From contig CAIYSH010000222.1 in NCBI GenBank assembly GCA_903928755.1, forward strand, positions 1 to 40,498: a stretch of DNA of 40,498 bases. Direction: 5' to 3'. This stretch comes from an uncultured Alphaproteobacteria bacterium. GTDB lineage: Bacteria; Pseudomonadota; Alphaproteobacteria; Caulobacterales; Caulobacteraceae. The number at the start of each line of letters is the position of its first letter. Position 1 is the first letter of the stretch. Below the pieces are notes generated by a model. That model was not told the DNA's origin and did no database searches. It worked only from the letters and a program-made list of their open reading frames with translations. Of the stretch, positions 15,644 to 24,171 are shown in pieces. The translations under genes were made by a program, and so were the position numbers.

Positions 15644-16474
15644 ATGGGCAAAATCTTGAACCTGGCGGCTGTCTTGATCCTGCTTCTGATGGCGCCTCAG
15701 GCCCGGGCCTCGGGGTCATCGGGTGACGGGTGGACACCGGTGGATCCGGAAAACCTGCTGGTGATCGACACCAGCCGGGGCCGAATTCTGGTGGCCATGT
15801 CGCCGGAGCTGGCCCCCAGGGCGGTAGAGCGGATCCGGCTACTGGCGCGGGAGCATGTCTATGACGGCCTGCTGTTCCATCGGGTGATTGACGGCTTTGT
15901 CGACCAGACCGGAAATCCCAATAATCGCGACGGCGGGGTCTCCAGCCATGGCGACCTGGCACCGGAATTCGTCGCCCGGCTGAGCCCCGGACACTTCCTG
16001 GCCGTCCGCTCGGCCAGTGACAGCCAGCAGGGTTTTGTCGGCGCGGTTCCGGCGGAAGCCGTCCCGGCGGCGGAGGCTGCCCGGTCTGCCGACGGCAAGC
16101 TGCGTCTCTGGGGGGCCTATTGCCCTGGCGTGGCCGGCATGGGCCGCCAGGCCGATCCCGGCAGCGCCAATTCCGAAATCTTCTTCATGCGGGATTCCAG
16201 CCGGCGGCTGGATCGCGACTATACGGTCTGGGGCAGGGTGGTGGTCGGTCTCGATGTCGTCCGGGCCGTTGCGGTGGGTGAGCCCCCGGCCAAGCCTGAC
16301 AGGATGATCAGGGTGGCGGTCGCTGCGGATCTGCCTGTCGGCAGCCGACCCGGTATCGAGATCATGAAGGGGACGTCTCCGGTCTTCCGCAAGCTGGTTT
16401 CGAAGGCGCGCAGGGCCCGGGGCGCCGATTTCACCGTCTGTGATTTGGAGCTTCCCGCCCGGCCTGTCCCCTAA
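15644..16474 (+). CDS. Exported cyclophilin-type peptidyl-prolyl isomerase
   Basis: 276 aa. The ATG at 15644 follows AAGGAT and starts a signal peptide (ILNLAAVLILLLMAPQARAS, cleavage near residue 23). The cyclophilin domain has DTSRGRILVAMSPELAPRAV, YDGLLFHRVIDGFVDQTG with the catalytic Arg, and SEIFFMRD. An extra C-terminal segment of about 60 residues follows the domain and includes one cysteine. It is likely a periplasmic folding enzyme. The stop TAA overlaps the convergent nth stop by 4 nt. Confidence 0.9.
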   Translation: MGKILNLAAVLILLLMAPQARASGSSGDGWTPVDPENLLVIDTSRGRILVAMSPELAPRAVERIRLLAREHVYDGLLFHRVIDGFVDQTGNPNNRDGGVSSHGDLAPEFVARLSPGHFLAVRSASDSQQGFVGAVPAEAVPAAEAARSADGKLRLWGAYCPGVAGMGRQADPGSANSEIFFMRDSSRRLDRDYTVWGRVVVGLDVVRAVAVGEPPAKPDRMIRVAVAADLPVGSRPGIEIMKGTSPVFRKLVSKARRARGADFTVCDLELPARPVP

Positions 16475-17145
16475 GTCTTGCCCCGGGAGGGGCAGAGGTC
16501 GGCAAGCGGGCACGCATCACATTTCTGTCGCCGGGCCAGGCAGACATAGCGTCCGTGCAGGATCAGCCAGTGATGGGCCCTGACCCTGGCGGCTTCAGGG
16601 ACAATGGCCATCAGTTCGGCCTCGACCTGATCCGGGGTCCTTCCCCTGGCCAGACCCAGACGATGGGCAACGCGGAAGACATGGGTATCGACGGCAATGG
16701 CCGGTTCAATACCCAGCTCATTGAGCACGACGCTGGCGGTCTTGCGGCCAACCCCCGGCAGGGCCTGAAGATCGTCGCGGTTCAGCGGAACCTCGCCCCC
16801 ATGCTGCTCGACAATGATCCTGGCGGCGGCGATGACATTCCTGGCCTTGGTCCGGAACAGGCCGATGGACGAGATCAGCGGGATCAGTCCGTCCTCCCCC
16901 AGGGCCAGCATGGCCTCGGGGGTGTCGGCCACGGCAAACAGTCTGGCTGTGGCCTTGTTGACCTGGACGTCAGTGGCCTGGGCCGACAGGGCGACCGCGG
17001 TGACCAGGGTATAGGGGCTGGAATAGTCCAGCTCGGTGCGGGGGTCCTCCGACAGGCTTTCGAACCGTGTGAAGATCTCGCTGATGCGCGCCCGCTCGGC
17101 GGGGGCCAGACGACGGGAGGGTTGAGATTGCGGTGACTTTGCCAT
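16471..17145 (-). CDS. nth: Endonuclease III (DNA glycosylase/AP lyase)
   Basis: 224 aa from ATG 17145. It removes oxidised pyrimidines in base excision repair. The helix-hairpin-helix LPGVGRKTASVVLNELG carries the catalytic Lys, AIAVDTHVFRV the catalytic Asp, and the [4Fe-4S] ligands are in CLARRQKCDACPLADLC with C-x6-C-x2-C-x5-C spacing. The frame is open to 17685, but that extension runs through the divergent DUF2244 gene and is not Nth-like. Confidence 0.95.
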   Translation of the reverse strand: MAKSPQSQPSRRLAPAERARISEIFTRFESLSEDPRTELDYSSPYTLVTAVALSAQATDVQVNKATARLFAVADTPEAMLALGEDGLIPLISSIGLFRTKARNVIAAARIIVEQHGGEVPLNRDDLQALPGVGRKTASVVLNELGIEPAIAVDTHVFRVAHRLGLARGRTPDQVEAELMAIVPEAARVRAHHWLILHGRYVCLARRQKCDACPLADLCPSRGKT

Positions 17146-17235
17146 TCCGTAACCATGGGGTGATCGCCCCCCTTTCGCCAAGTCCCTGTCAGGCGTAGTC
17201 CTAGGGCAGGGTCTGACTTTCGCGAGGCAGGAGCT

Positions 17236-17715
17236 TTGGACGATCTCGTTTTCATGGACGCCGAAATCCGGCCGCACCGGTCCCTGTCGGAAAAGGGATT
17301 CATTGTGCTGATTTCGGTGGTCACGGCCGTGAACTGTATCTGTGCCGCGGTCTTTCTGGCCATGGGGGCCTATTTCGTTCCCTTCTTCCTGGGTCTTGAT
17401 GTGGTGGCGGTGCTGGTTGCCTTTCTGTCCAGCTATGCGGCGGCGCGGCAGATCGAGCGGGTCCTGGTGACCGATCGCAGCGTCAGGATCACCTATGAGA
17501 CGCCGGGGGCCGTCCGGCTGGTCTGGGAAAGCCCGACCGCCTTCACCCGGGTCAATCTCTATGCCGATGATGATCAGTTGCAGGATCTCCGGGTCGCCCT
17601 GTCCGGCAAGGAGGCCCAGGTCGCCCGCGCGCTCGGCCCGGCAGAGCGGGCACAGTTTGCAGACGCCCTTGAGGGGGCCATCCATCAGGCGCGACGTACG
17701 CGATACGTGGTCTAG
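17236..17715 (+). CDS. DUF2244 membrane protein
   Basis: 159 aa. Residues MDAEIRPHRSLSEKGFIVLI and two adjacent membrane helices (about 22-42 and 48-68) followed by a cytoplasmic beta-rich part ending in ARRTRYVV match DUF2244, a family of unknown function common in alphaproteobacteria. The start is a problem: GGCAGGAG at 17226-17233 is only 2 nt from TTG 17236 and 20 nt from ATG 17254. Homologues usually have a few residues before the RPHRSLS motif, so TTG is kept. It is divergent from nth, with which it is often paired, and 2 nt before the E1-like gene. Confidence 0.85.
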   Translation: MDDLVFMDAEIRPHRSLSEKGFIVLISVVTAVNCICAAVFLAMGAYFVPFFLGLDVVAVLVAFLSSYAAARQIERVLVTDRSVRITYETPGAVRLVWESPTAFTRVNLYADDDQLQDLRVALSGKEAQVARALGPAERAQFADALEGAIHQARRTRYVV

Positions 17716-17717
17716 GC

Positions 17718-18464
17718 ATGGCCTTCAGCGATGATGAGGTGGAGCGCTATGCCCGGCATCTGGTCCTGCGCGAGGTCGGCGGGCCAGGTCAGCAGGCGCT
17801 GAAGGCCGCCAGGGTCGCCCTGGTGGGAGCGGGTGGTCTGGGTGCGCCTGCCGCGCTCTATCTGGCCGCAGCGGGCATCGGGGCCCTGACCCTGGTGGAT
17901 CCCGACGTGGTGGATCTCAGCAATCTCCAGCGCCAGGTCCTCTATGCCGAGGCCGACCTGGGTCGCCCCAAGGTCGAGGCCGCCGCTGCCAGGCTCAGGA
18001 CCCTGAACCCGCATGTCGGTGTGACCGCCATCCAGGTGGCCCTGACGGGAGAAACCGCCCTCGACCTGTTGTCAGGCCATGATCTGGTGCTGGACGGCAC
18101 GGACGACTTTGCCACCCGGTTTGCGGTCAATGAGGCCTGTTTCCAGCTCGGCCTGCCCCTGGTTTCGGGCGCCATGGGCCGCTGGACCGGACAGGTCGGC
18201 GTCTTTGGTGCCCGACCCTGCTATCGCTGTCTGGTTCCTGACATTCCGCCGGATGCCGAGACCTGTTCGGCGGTGGGCGTCATCGGCGCCCTGGCCGGAG
18301 TGATCGGCTCGATGATGGCCCTGGAGGCGATCAAGCTGATCACCGGGGCGGGAGAGCCCCTGACCGGGCGTCTGCTGATCTATGATGCCCTGTCGGCCCA
18401 GACCCGGACCGTGAAGATCGGGGCTGATCCGGGATGCCCGACCTGCGGCGGTCTAGAGCATTGA
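17718..18464 (+). CDS. MoeB/ThiF-family E1-like adenylyltransferase
   Basis: 248 aa. These enzymes adenylate the C-terminal Gly of MoaD or ThiS sulfur carriers. The Rossmann loop is VALVGAGGLGAPAALYLAAA, with DPDVVDLSNLQRQVLY after it, and two CxxC-type pairs (CYRC and CPTC) should bind zinc. There is no rhodanese domain. No moaD or thiS is nearby, so molybdopterin versus thiamine use cannot be decided. The 3' end overlaps the convergent dehydrogenase gene by 12 nt. Confidence 0.9.
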   Translation: MAFSDDEVERYARHLVLREVGGPGQQALKAARVALVGAGGLGAPAALYLAAAGIGALTLVDPDVVDLSNLQRQVLYAEADLGRPKVEAAAARLRTLNPHVGVTAIQVALTGETALDLLSGHDLVLDGTDDFATRFAVNEACFQLGLPLVSGAMGRWTGQVGVFGARPCYRCLVPDIPPDAETCSAVGVIGALAGVIGSMMALEAIKLITGAGEPLTGRLLIYDALSAQTRTVKIGADPGCPTCGGLEH

Positions 18465-19439
18465 CGACAGGACCCGGTCCGGTGGCCGGTGGCCGTCCAT
18501 CCAGGTCTTGAGGTTGATGATCACCTTCTCGCCCATTTCCGTCCTGGCCTCGACCGTGGCAGACCCGAGGTGCGGCAGAAGCACGGCATTGGGCAGGTCC
18601 AGGAGCTTGGGATTGATGGCGGGTTCAAACTCGAACACATCGAGCCCGGCCCCGGCGATTCCACCGGCCGCCAGCAGGTCGGCCAGGGCGCCCTCGTCGA
18701 TGATTTCCCCCCGGGCCGTATTCACCAGGACCGCGTGCGGCGACATCAGTTTCAGGCGCCTTGCCGAGAGCAGGTGATAGGTGGCGGGCGTGTGCGGGCA
18801 GTTGACCGAGATGATGTCCATCCGGGCCAGCATCTGGTCCAGGCTCTCCCAGTAGGTCGCCTCAAGCTCCTCGGCAATGCGCGGGCTGACCGGCTTGCGG
18901 TTGTGATAGTGGATCTGCATGCCGAAGGCCCGGGCACGGCGGGCGACGGCCTGACCGATGCGGCCCATGCCGATAATGCCCAGGCGCTTTCCGGAAACCC
19001 TGCGCCCCATCATCCAGGTGGGCGCCCAGCCGGTGAAATCCCCGGCCTGGGCGACATTGGCCCCTTCGACGATCCGGCGGGAGACGGCCATCATCAGGGC
19101 CAGGGTCAGATCGGCGGTGTCTTCGGTGAGCACGCCCGGGGTGTTGGTGACCAGAATGCCACGGGCATGCGCCGCAGCGACATCAATGTGATCGACGCCA
19201 GCCCCGAAATTGGCGATCAGCTTCAGGCGGTCGCCGGCATGGGCAAGGACTTCAGCGTCGATCTTGTCGGTAATGGTCGCCACCAGGGCGTCGCACTGGC
19301 CCACAGCCTCGACAAGCTCCTGTCGGGTAAAGGGCCTGTCCTCCAGGTTCAGCTTTGTATCGAACAGCTCCCGCATGCGCGTTTCCACGGTATCGGGGAG
19401 CCGTCGGGTGACGATGACGTGCGGCTTGCGCGTGGACAT
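18453..19439 (-). CDS. D-2-hydroxyacid dehydrogenase (glyoxylate/hydroxypyruvate reductase type)
   Basis: 328 aa. NAD(P)-binding loop GIIGMGRIGQAVARRARAFG, then VNTARGEIIDEGAL with the substrate Arg, the acidic partner in AGLDVFEFEP, and catalytic His in LLPHLGSAT. The FEFEP pattern resembles D-glycerate dehydrogenases that reduce glyoxylate or hydroxypyruvate. Substrate specificity is inferred. It reads away from the palindromic repeat block at 19476-19617, which lies in its upstream region. Confidence 0.9.
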   Translation of the reverse strand: MSTRKPHVIVTRRLPDTVETRMRELFDTKLNLEDRPFTRQELVEAVGQCDALVATITDKIDAEVLAHAGDRLKLIANFGAGVDHIDVAAAHARGILVTNTPGVLTEDTADLTLALMMAVSRRIVEGANVAQAGDFTGWAPTWMMGRRVSGKRLGIIGMGRIGQAVARRARAFGMQIHYHNRKPVSPRIAEELEATYWESLDQMLARMDIISVNCPHTPATYHLLSARRLKLMSPHAVLVNTARGEIIDEGALADLLAAGGIAGAGLDVFEFEPAINPKLLDLPNAVLLPHLGSATVEARTEMGEKVIINLKTWMDGHRPPDRVLSSML

Positions 19440-19475
19440 GGTGGGCAGACTTCAAAAATAAGCGAGTGATCGAGG

Positions 19476-19531
19476 CTCTAGAGCATGTTCCGAAAAGTGG
19501 GAACCGGTTTTCGGATCGCAACATGCTCTAG
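19476..19531. repeat. Palindromic unit 1 (CTAGAGCATGTT ... AACATGCTCTAG)
   Basis: Perfect 12-bp outer arms at 19478-19489 and 19520-19531, plus inner arms CCGAAAA (19490-19496) and TTTTCGG (19508-19514), with an 11-nt top loop. The inner arms pair directly above the outer stem on the left and with a 5-nt bulge on the right. I recall this CTAGAGCATGTTCCGAAAA pattern as a dispersed intergenic palindrome of alphaproteobacteria; copy number cannot be tested here. Confidence 0.8.
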
Positions 19532-19540
19532 CTTGTTGAA

Positions 19541-19594
19541 TTAGAGCCCCTTTTGTCCCTTAGGACGTTTCCGTCTGAAAGGAAAAGGCTCTAG
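19541..19594. repeat. Palindromic unit 2, three-way-junction shape
   Basis: Outer arms TAGAGCC (19542-19548) and GGCTCTA (19587-19593), continued by TTTT (19551-19554) with AAAA (19583-19586). Inside are two small hairpins: GTCC-CTTA-GGAC (19555-19566) and TTTC-CGTCT-GAAA (19568-19580). Confidence 0.6.
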
Positions 19595-19617
19595 CGTGTT
19601 TGCGTCCAAACCTCTAG
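19594..19617. repeat. Palindromic unit 3 (GTTTG-CGTC-CAAAC)
   Basis: Small hairpin with arms 19598-19602 and 19607-19611, ending in CTCTAG (19612-19617) and preceded by CTCTAG (19589-19594). It ends 10 nt before the next start codon. Confidence 0.5.
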
Positions 19618-19627
19618 CAAGGGGCGC

Positions 19628-20206
19628 ATGAACGGCCAAGGCAAGCCTCACGCTCCGCGCGCGAATGGGCGCAGGTTGATGACAATTCTGGCGACCCTGA
19701 GCGCCTTTGCCAATGCCGCGTGGGCGGCTCCTGTGGCGGATACGCCTTCGGGCCTGCCCGTACCGCGCTATGTCTCGCTGAAATTCCAGACGGTGAATGC
19801 CCGGGTTGGACCGGGGGATGACCATCGTCTGCTGTGGATCTACCACGCCCGCGGCCTGCCGGTTCAGGTGGTGGCCGAAAGCAGCGAGTGGCGCAGGATC
19901 TGCGATCCCGATGGCAGTCTGGCCTGGGTGCACAAACGCACCCTCGACGCATCCCGCACGGTCATCCGCACGGCCCTTCCGCCGCTTGCCCTGCAAGGTG
20001 GCGACAGGACATCAGCCAGGGTGGTGGCCTTTCTGAGGTCCCGGGCCATAGCCAGTCTGACCAAATGCGATGAAAAAGGCTGGTGCAGGGTCAAGGTTGA
20101 CGGGGTCTCGGGCTGGATCCCCAAGCCCGAGGTATGGGGCCTGGACGCCCATCCCCAGTGCGGCACCGTCCTGCGACCGGAACCCCCGACCGATTCCGAA
20201 CATTGA
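19628..20206 (+). CDS. Exported protein with two bacterial SH3-like repeats
   Basis: 192 aa. A signal peptide with a long basic n-region ends at about residue 33 (ANAAWA). Two SH3-like repeats follow: residues 46-107 (YVSLKFQTVNARVGPG, then WRRICDPDGSLAWVHK) and 117-172 (a weaker copy with GWCRVKVDGVSGWIPK). This is the SH3_4 type found in periplasmic proteins; peptidoglycan or protein binding is inferred. An in-frame ATG at 19679 would give a shorter signal; both starts have purine-rich sites. It ends 53 nt before fabA. Confidence 0.86.
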   Translation: MNGQGKPHAPRANGRRLMTILATLSAFANAAWAAPVADTPSGLPVPRYVSLKFQTVNARVGPGDDHRLLWIYHARGLPVQVVAESSEWRRICDPDGSLAWVHKRTLDASRTVIRTALPPLALQGGDRTSARVVAFLRSRAIASLTKCDEKGWCRVKVDGVSGWIPKPEVWGLDAHPQCGTVLRPEPPTDSEH

Positions 20207-20259
20207 GCAAGTCGCCGGGCTCTGATAGCCCTGCGCCCTAATCGAAAGAAAAGACCAAC

Positions 20260-20793
20260 GTGACCACTGAAAACCAATATGCGGGCCCGATGGCTCAATC
20301 CCATTACAGCCGGGAAGAGCTTCTGTCCTGCGCGCGGGGTGACATGTTCGGCCCCGGGAATGCCCAGCTTCCGGCTCCGCCCATGCTGTTGTTTGACCGC
20401 ATCATTCAGATCGATGATGTGGGGGGCGCGCATGGCAAGGGCGTGATCCACGCCGAATTCGACATCAACCCCGACCACTGGTTCTTCGATTGCCACTTCC
20501 TGGGCGATCCGGTCATGCCCGGCAGTCTTGGTCTTGATGCCCTCTGGCAGCTGGTTGGCTTTTATCTGGGCTGGATCGGTGGCAAGGGCCGGGGCCGTGC
20601 GCTCGGCTGCGGCGAGGTGAAATTCGGTGGTGAAGTTACCCCCGACATCAAGACGGTCACCTACAGGATTGAAATGAAGCGCGTGATCAATCGTCGCCTG
20701 GTCATGGGAATCGGCGATGGCGTTCTGGAAGCTGATGGCGTTCCCATCTATTGGGCGCAGGATCTGCGAGTTGGTCTTTACCAGAGGCCCTGA
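20260..20793 (+). CDS. fabA: 3-hydroxydecanoyl-ACP dehydratase/isomerase
   Basis: 177 aa. FabA dehydrates and isomerises the C10 intermediate, the branch point to unsaturated fatty acids. HWFFDCHFLGDPVMPGSLGL has the catalytic His79, and Asp93 follows in GLDALWQLVGFYLGW, both in the positions expected from the E. coli enzyme. GTG start at 20260 gives family length; ATG 20290 (MAQSHYSREELL) would be shorter. It heads fabA-fabB-fabI; the irr/fur-type regulator often found before fabA in this group is absent here. Confidence 0.96.
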   Translation: MTTENQYAGPMAQSHYSREELLSCARGDMFGPGNAQLPAPPMLLFDRIIQIDDVGGAHGKGVIHAEFDINPDHWFFDCHFLGDPVMPGSLGLDALWQLVGFYLGWIGGKGRGRALGCGEVKFGGEVTPDIKTVTYRIEMKRVINRRLVMGIGDGVLEADGVPIYWAQDLRVGLYQRP

Positions 20794-20831
20794 TCGGGGG
20801 TTCTCGGCCTATGCCACAGGGGGCAGGAAAC

Positions 20832-22043
20832 ATGCGTCGCGTCGTCGTCAGCGGGATGGGCATTGTCTCATCCATCGGCAATAATTCCAGTGAGGTCCTG
20901 ACCTCCCTGCGCGAGGCCAGGTCGGGGGTGATCGCGGCGCCTGAATATGCGGAGATCGGGTTCCGCAGCCAGGTGCATGCGGCCCCGCAGATCGACTGGG
21001 AGTCCCTGGTCGACCGCAGGGCCGCACGGTTCCTGTCGCAGGGCACGGGCTATGGTCACATTGCCATGGAGCAGGCCATTGCCGATTCCGGTCTGGAGCC
21101 TGATCAGGTGTCCAATGACATGACGGGCCTGATCGTCGGGTCGGGGGGGCCCTCCACCCGGGCGATCATCGAGTCGGCGGCGACGGCCAGGGAGCGCGGC
21201 CCCAAGCGGATCGGCCCCTTTGCGGTTCCCAAGGCCATGAGCTCGGGCGCCTCGGCCACCCTGTCCACCTGGTTCAAGATCCGCGGCCTCAACTTTTCCA
21301 TTTCATCGGCCTGCGCTACCTCCACCCACTGCATTGGCGTCGGCTATGAGCAGATCGCCATGGGCAAGCAGGATGTGGTGTTTGCTGGCGGCACCGAAGA
21401 GCTCGACTGGACCCTTTCGGTGCTGTTTGACGCCATGGGGGCCATGAGCTCCAACTTCAACGACACCCCGGCCGTGGCCAGTCGGGCCTATGACGCGGCC
21501 CGGGACGGCTTCGTCATTGCTGGGGGTGCCGGCATTCTGGTGCTGGAGGAATACGAACACGCAAAGGCCCGCGGTGCGAAGATCTATGGGGAAGTGGTGG
21601 GCTATGGTGCCAATTCCGACGGCCATGACATGGTCGCCCCTTCCGGCGAGGGTGCCGTGCGCTGCATGCGCATGGCCATGGCCGGGGCGGGTGGTCGCAG
21701 GATCGACTATCTGAACCCGCACGGCACCTCGACGCCCGTGGGGGATGAAAAGGAAATGGGCGCCGTCCGCGACGTGTTCGGTGACGCCGCGCCCTTCATC
21801 TCGTCCACCAAATCGCTGACCGGCCACAGTCTGGGTGCGGCCGGCGCGCAGGAGGCGATCTACAGCCTTCTGATGCTCAATAACGGCTTCCTGGCCGAGA
21901 GTGCCCACATCGAAAACCTCGACCCGATCTTCGAGGGCCTGCCCATCCTGCGCAAGCGGGAGGACCGGCAGGTCGAGACGGTCATGTCCAACAGCTTCGG
22001 CTTTGGCGGGACCAATGGTTGCCTGGTCATGGCCAGGGTCTGA
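20832..22043 (+). CDS. fabB: 3-oxoacyl-ACP synthase I
   Basis: 403 aa. KAS I condenses acyl-ACP with malonyl-ACP and is needed after FabA for unsaturated chain growth. Catalytic Cys161 is in SISSACATSTHC, and the two active-site His are in NPHGTSTPVGDEKE and KSLTGHSLGAAG. C-terminal NSFGFGGTNGCLV is the conserved end. The ATG at 20832 follows AGGA with good spacing; the open frame before it overlaps fabA and is not family-like. Confidence 0.96.
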   Translation: MRRVVVSGMGIVSSIGNNSSEVLTSLREARSGVIAAPEYAEIGFRSQVHAAPQIDWESLVDRRAARFLSQGTGYGHIAMEQAIADSGLEPDQVSNDMTGLIVGSGGPSTRAIIESAATARERGPKRIGPFAVPKAMSSGASATLSTWFKIRGLNFSISSACATSTHCIGVGYEQIAMGKQDVVFAGGTEELDWTLSVLFDAMGAMSSNFNDTPAVASRAYDAARDGFVIAGGAGILVLEEYEHAKARGAKIYGEVVGYGANSDGHDMVAPSGEGAVRCMRMAMAGAGGRRIDYLNPHGTSTPVGDEKEMGAVRDVFGDAAPFISSTKSLTGHSLGAAGAQEAIYSLLMLNNGFLAESAHIENLDPIFEGLPILRKREDRQVETVMSNSFGFGGTNGCLVMARV

Positions 22044-22069
22044 AGACAAACTTCTGCAGGAGAGACCTC

Positions 22070-22882
22070 ATGGCCGACGACTATCAGATGCTCAAGGGTG
22101 AGCTGATGAAGGGCAAGAAGGGCATTGTGACCGGGGTGGCCAACCACCAGTCCATCGCCTGGGGCATAACCCTGCAACTGGTGGCCCAGGGTGCCGAAGT
22201 GGCCCTGTTCTACCTGCCTGGCATGGAGCGGCGCGTGATTGCCCTGGCCGAGTCGGTCGGGATCAAGATCCTGGCACCGGTTGATGTCACCGACGACGCC
22301 TCCATGGATGGCGGCTTTGCCACGGTCGAGCAGGCCTTTGGCAAGATCGACTTCTTCGTGCACTGCCTGGCCTTCGCGCCGCGGGACCAGATCAAGGGCT
22401 CCTTCGTGGACAATGCCACCCGGGAGGGTTTCCTCCAGGCCATGGACATCTCGGCTTACAGTTTCGTGGACTGTGCCCGGCGCTCGGCAAAAATGATGCC
22501 CGACGGGGGTTCGCTGATTTCCATGACCTATCTGGGGTCGGAGCGGGCGATCCCCAATTACAACACCATGGGCGTCGCCAAGGCAGCGCTTGAGGCGGCC
22601 ACCCGCTATATCGCCCGGGATCTGGGGCCAAAGGGCATCCGCGCCAATGCCATTTCGGCCGGCGCCATGAAGACCCTGTCCCTGGCCGGGATTTCCGGCG
22701 GCCGGGGCATGCTCGCCCAGGGCCGGGCCCTGTCTGCCCTCAAGGAAGACACGTCCATGGAAGGCGTTGCAGGTGCCGCCCTCTGGCTGCTTTCGGACCT
22801 GGGCCGGTCGACCACGGGGGAAATCGTTCACGTGGACGCCGGTTTCCATATGATGGGGCTGCCCGATGGCGGGGACGAGTAA
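22070..22882 (+). CDS. fabI: Enoyl-ACP reductase (NADH)
   Basis: 270 aa, short-chain dehydrogenase-like enoyl reductase that ends each elongation cycle and is the triclosan target in other bacteria. GIVTGVANHQSIAWGI is the FabI cofactor loop, and the active-site Tyr and Lys are in YNTMGVAK (Y-x6-K). ATG 22070 is preceded by AGGAGAG at 7 nt. It overlaps the next gene by 17 nt, so the monooxygenase is likely coupled to it. Confidence 0.96.
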   Translation: MADDYQMLKGELMKGKKGIVTGVANHQSIAWGITLQLVAQGAEVALFYLPGMERRVIALAESVGIKILAPVDVTDDASMDGGFATVEQAFGKIDFFVHCLAFAPRDQIKGSFVDNATREGFLQAMDISAYSFVDCARRSAKMMPDGGSLISMTYLGSERAIPNYNTMGVAKAALEAATRYIARDLGPKGIRANAISAGAMKTLSLAGISGGRGMLAQGRALSALKEDTSMEGVAGAALWLLSDLGRSTTGEIVHVDAGFHMMGLPDGGDE

Positions 22883-24146
22883 GACAAAACCGGCCCCTGA
22901 CGGTTTCGACGCCGATGTGATCATTGCCGGTGCCGGCATGGCAGGTGCCACCCTGGCGCTTGCCCTTAAACACGGGGGTCTCCGGCCCCTGCTGATCGAC
23001 CCGGTGGTCTTCGACGCCCAGCTGGAAGAGAGCTTTGATGGGCGCTCAGCGGCCATTTCGTTTGCCAGTTTCCGTCAATGGCGGACCCTGGGTCTTGCAG
23101 CAAACCTTGAGCCCCATGCCCAGAGGATCGAACAGATCCTGGTGACGGATGGCCGCAGGCCCGGGGCTTCGGTGGGCCCGGCCTCGCCCTTCCATCTGCG
23201 CTTTGACTCCGCCGAGATTGCCGACCGGTCTGGGGGTGAGCCCCTGGGTTATCTCCTGGAAAACCGACGTACCCGCGCCGCCCTCGCCGCCGAGGTTATC
23301 GCGCAGGACATTCCCGTCCTTGCCCCTGCCCGGGTGGCCCATGTGGACCTGAAGGATGACGCCGCCGAAGTCCGGCTTGAAGATGGCCGTGTCTTGCGCG
23401 CGCCCCTGGTGGTCGGCGCGGAAGGTCGCGCCTCGGTCATTCGACAGGCGGCCGGCATAGGCGTCACCGCCTGGGACTATGGCCAGATGGGCGTGGTGGC
23501 CACTGTGCGGCTGGAGCAGCCCCACCAGGGGGTCGCCCACGAATACTTCCTGCCCGGTGGCCCCTTTGCCATCCTGCCGCTTACCGAAAACCGTGCCAGT
23601 CTGGTCTGGACCGAAACCACGGCCCACGCCAAGGCCCTGAAGGCGGCGCGACCTGAAATCTTCCACGCCCATCTCATGCGGCGGTTCGGCGACTTCCTGG
23701 GTGATGTCCGGGTTGAGGGTCAGGTCTTCATCTATCCGCTCTCCCTGCAACTGGCCGACCGCCTGACCGCGCCGCGGGCCGTTCTGTTGGGAGACGCAGC
23801 GCACGGGGTTCACCCGATTGCCGGCCAGGGTCTGAATCTCGGCCTCAAGGACGTTGCCGCCCTGGCCCAGGTCCTGGCGGAAGCGGCCCGGATTGGCGAA
23901 GACATCGGCTCTGAACTGGTGCTTCAGCGCTATTCCGCCTGGCGGCAGTTCGACAATGTCATGCTGGCGGCCAGCTTTGATCTGTTCGTCCGGGTGTTTT
24001 CCAACGACAATCCGCTGCTGCGGTTGGCCCGGGGTGTCGGCATGTCAGTGGTCAACAGCATCGGCCCGGCCCGGCGTTTCTTCATGCATGAGGCAGGCGG
24101 TGCTACAGGTGACCTGCCAAGGTTACTGCGCGGCGAGGTGCCATGA
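22866..24146 (+). CDS. UbiH/UbiF/VisC/COQ6-family FAD-dependent hydroxylase
   Basis: 426 aa. The FAD loop is VIIAGAGMAGATLALAL, the DG motif VGAEGRASVIRQ follows, and the second FAD motif is LLGDAAHGVHPIAGQGLNLG. Such enzymes hydroxylate the ubiquinone ring; which position this one modifies cannot be read from sequence. The start at 22866 lies inside the 3' end of fabI; no better start is seen soon after. Ubiquinone and fatty acid genes in one run would fit a shared membrane theme. Confidence 0.9.
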   Translation: MAGTSKTKPAPDGFDADVIIAGAGMAGATLALALKHGGLRPLLIDPVVFDAQLEESFDGRSAAISFASFRQWRTLGLAANLEPHAQRIEQILVTDGRRPGASVGPASPFHLRFDSAEIADRSGGEPLGYLLENRRTRAALAAEVIAQDIPVLAPARVAHVDLKDDAAEVRLEDGRVLRAPLVVGAEGRASVIRQAAGIGVTAWDYGQMGVVATVRLEQPHQGVAHEYFLPGGPFAILPLTENRASLVWTETTAHAKALKAARPEIFHAHLMRRFGDFLGDVRVEGQVFIYPLSLQLADRLTAPRAVLLGDAAHGVHPIAGQGLNLGLKDVAALAQVLAEAARIGEDIGSELVLQRYSAWRQFDNVMLAASFDLFVRVFSNDNPLLRLARGVGMSVVNSIGPARRFFMHEAGGATGDLPRLLRGEVP

Positions 24147-24171
24147 CGGGCTGATCTGCCACCGCCTTCCG

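Noticed and set aside
16471..17685. Longer nth start at 17685
   Set aside because: The extension is the antisense of the DUF2244 gene; the ATG at 17145 gives the normal Nth length.
20217..20231. GGGCT-N5-AGCCC hairpin before fabA as an attenuator
   Set aside because: Stem is only 5 bp, no T tract follows and no leader peptide is seen.
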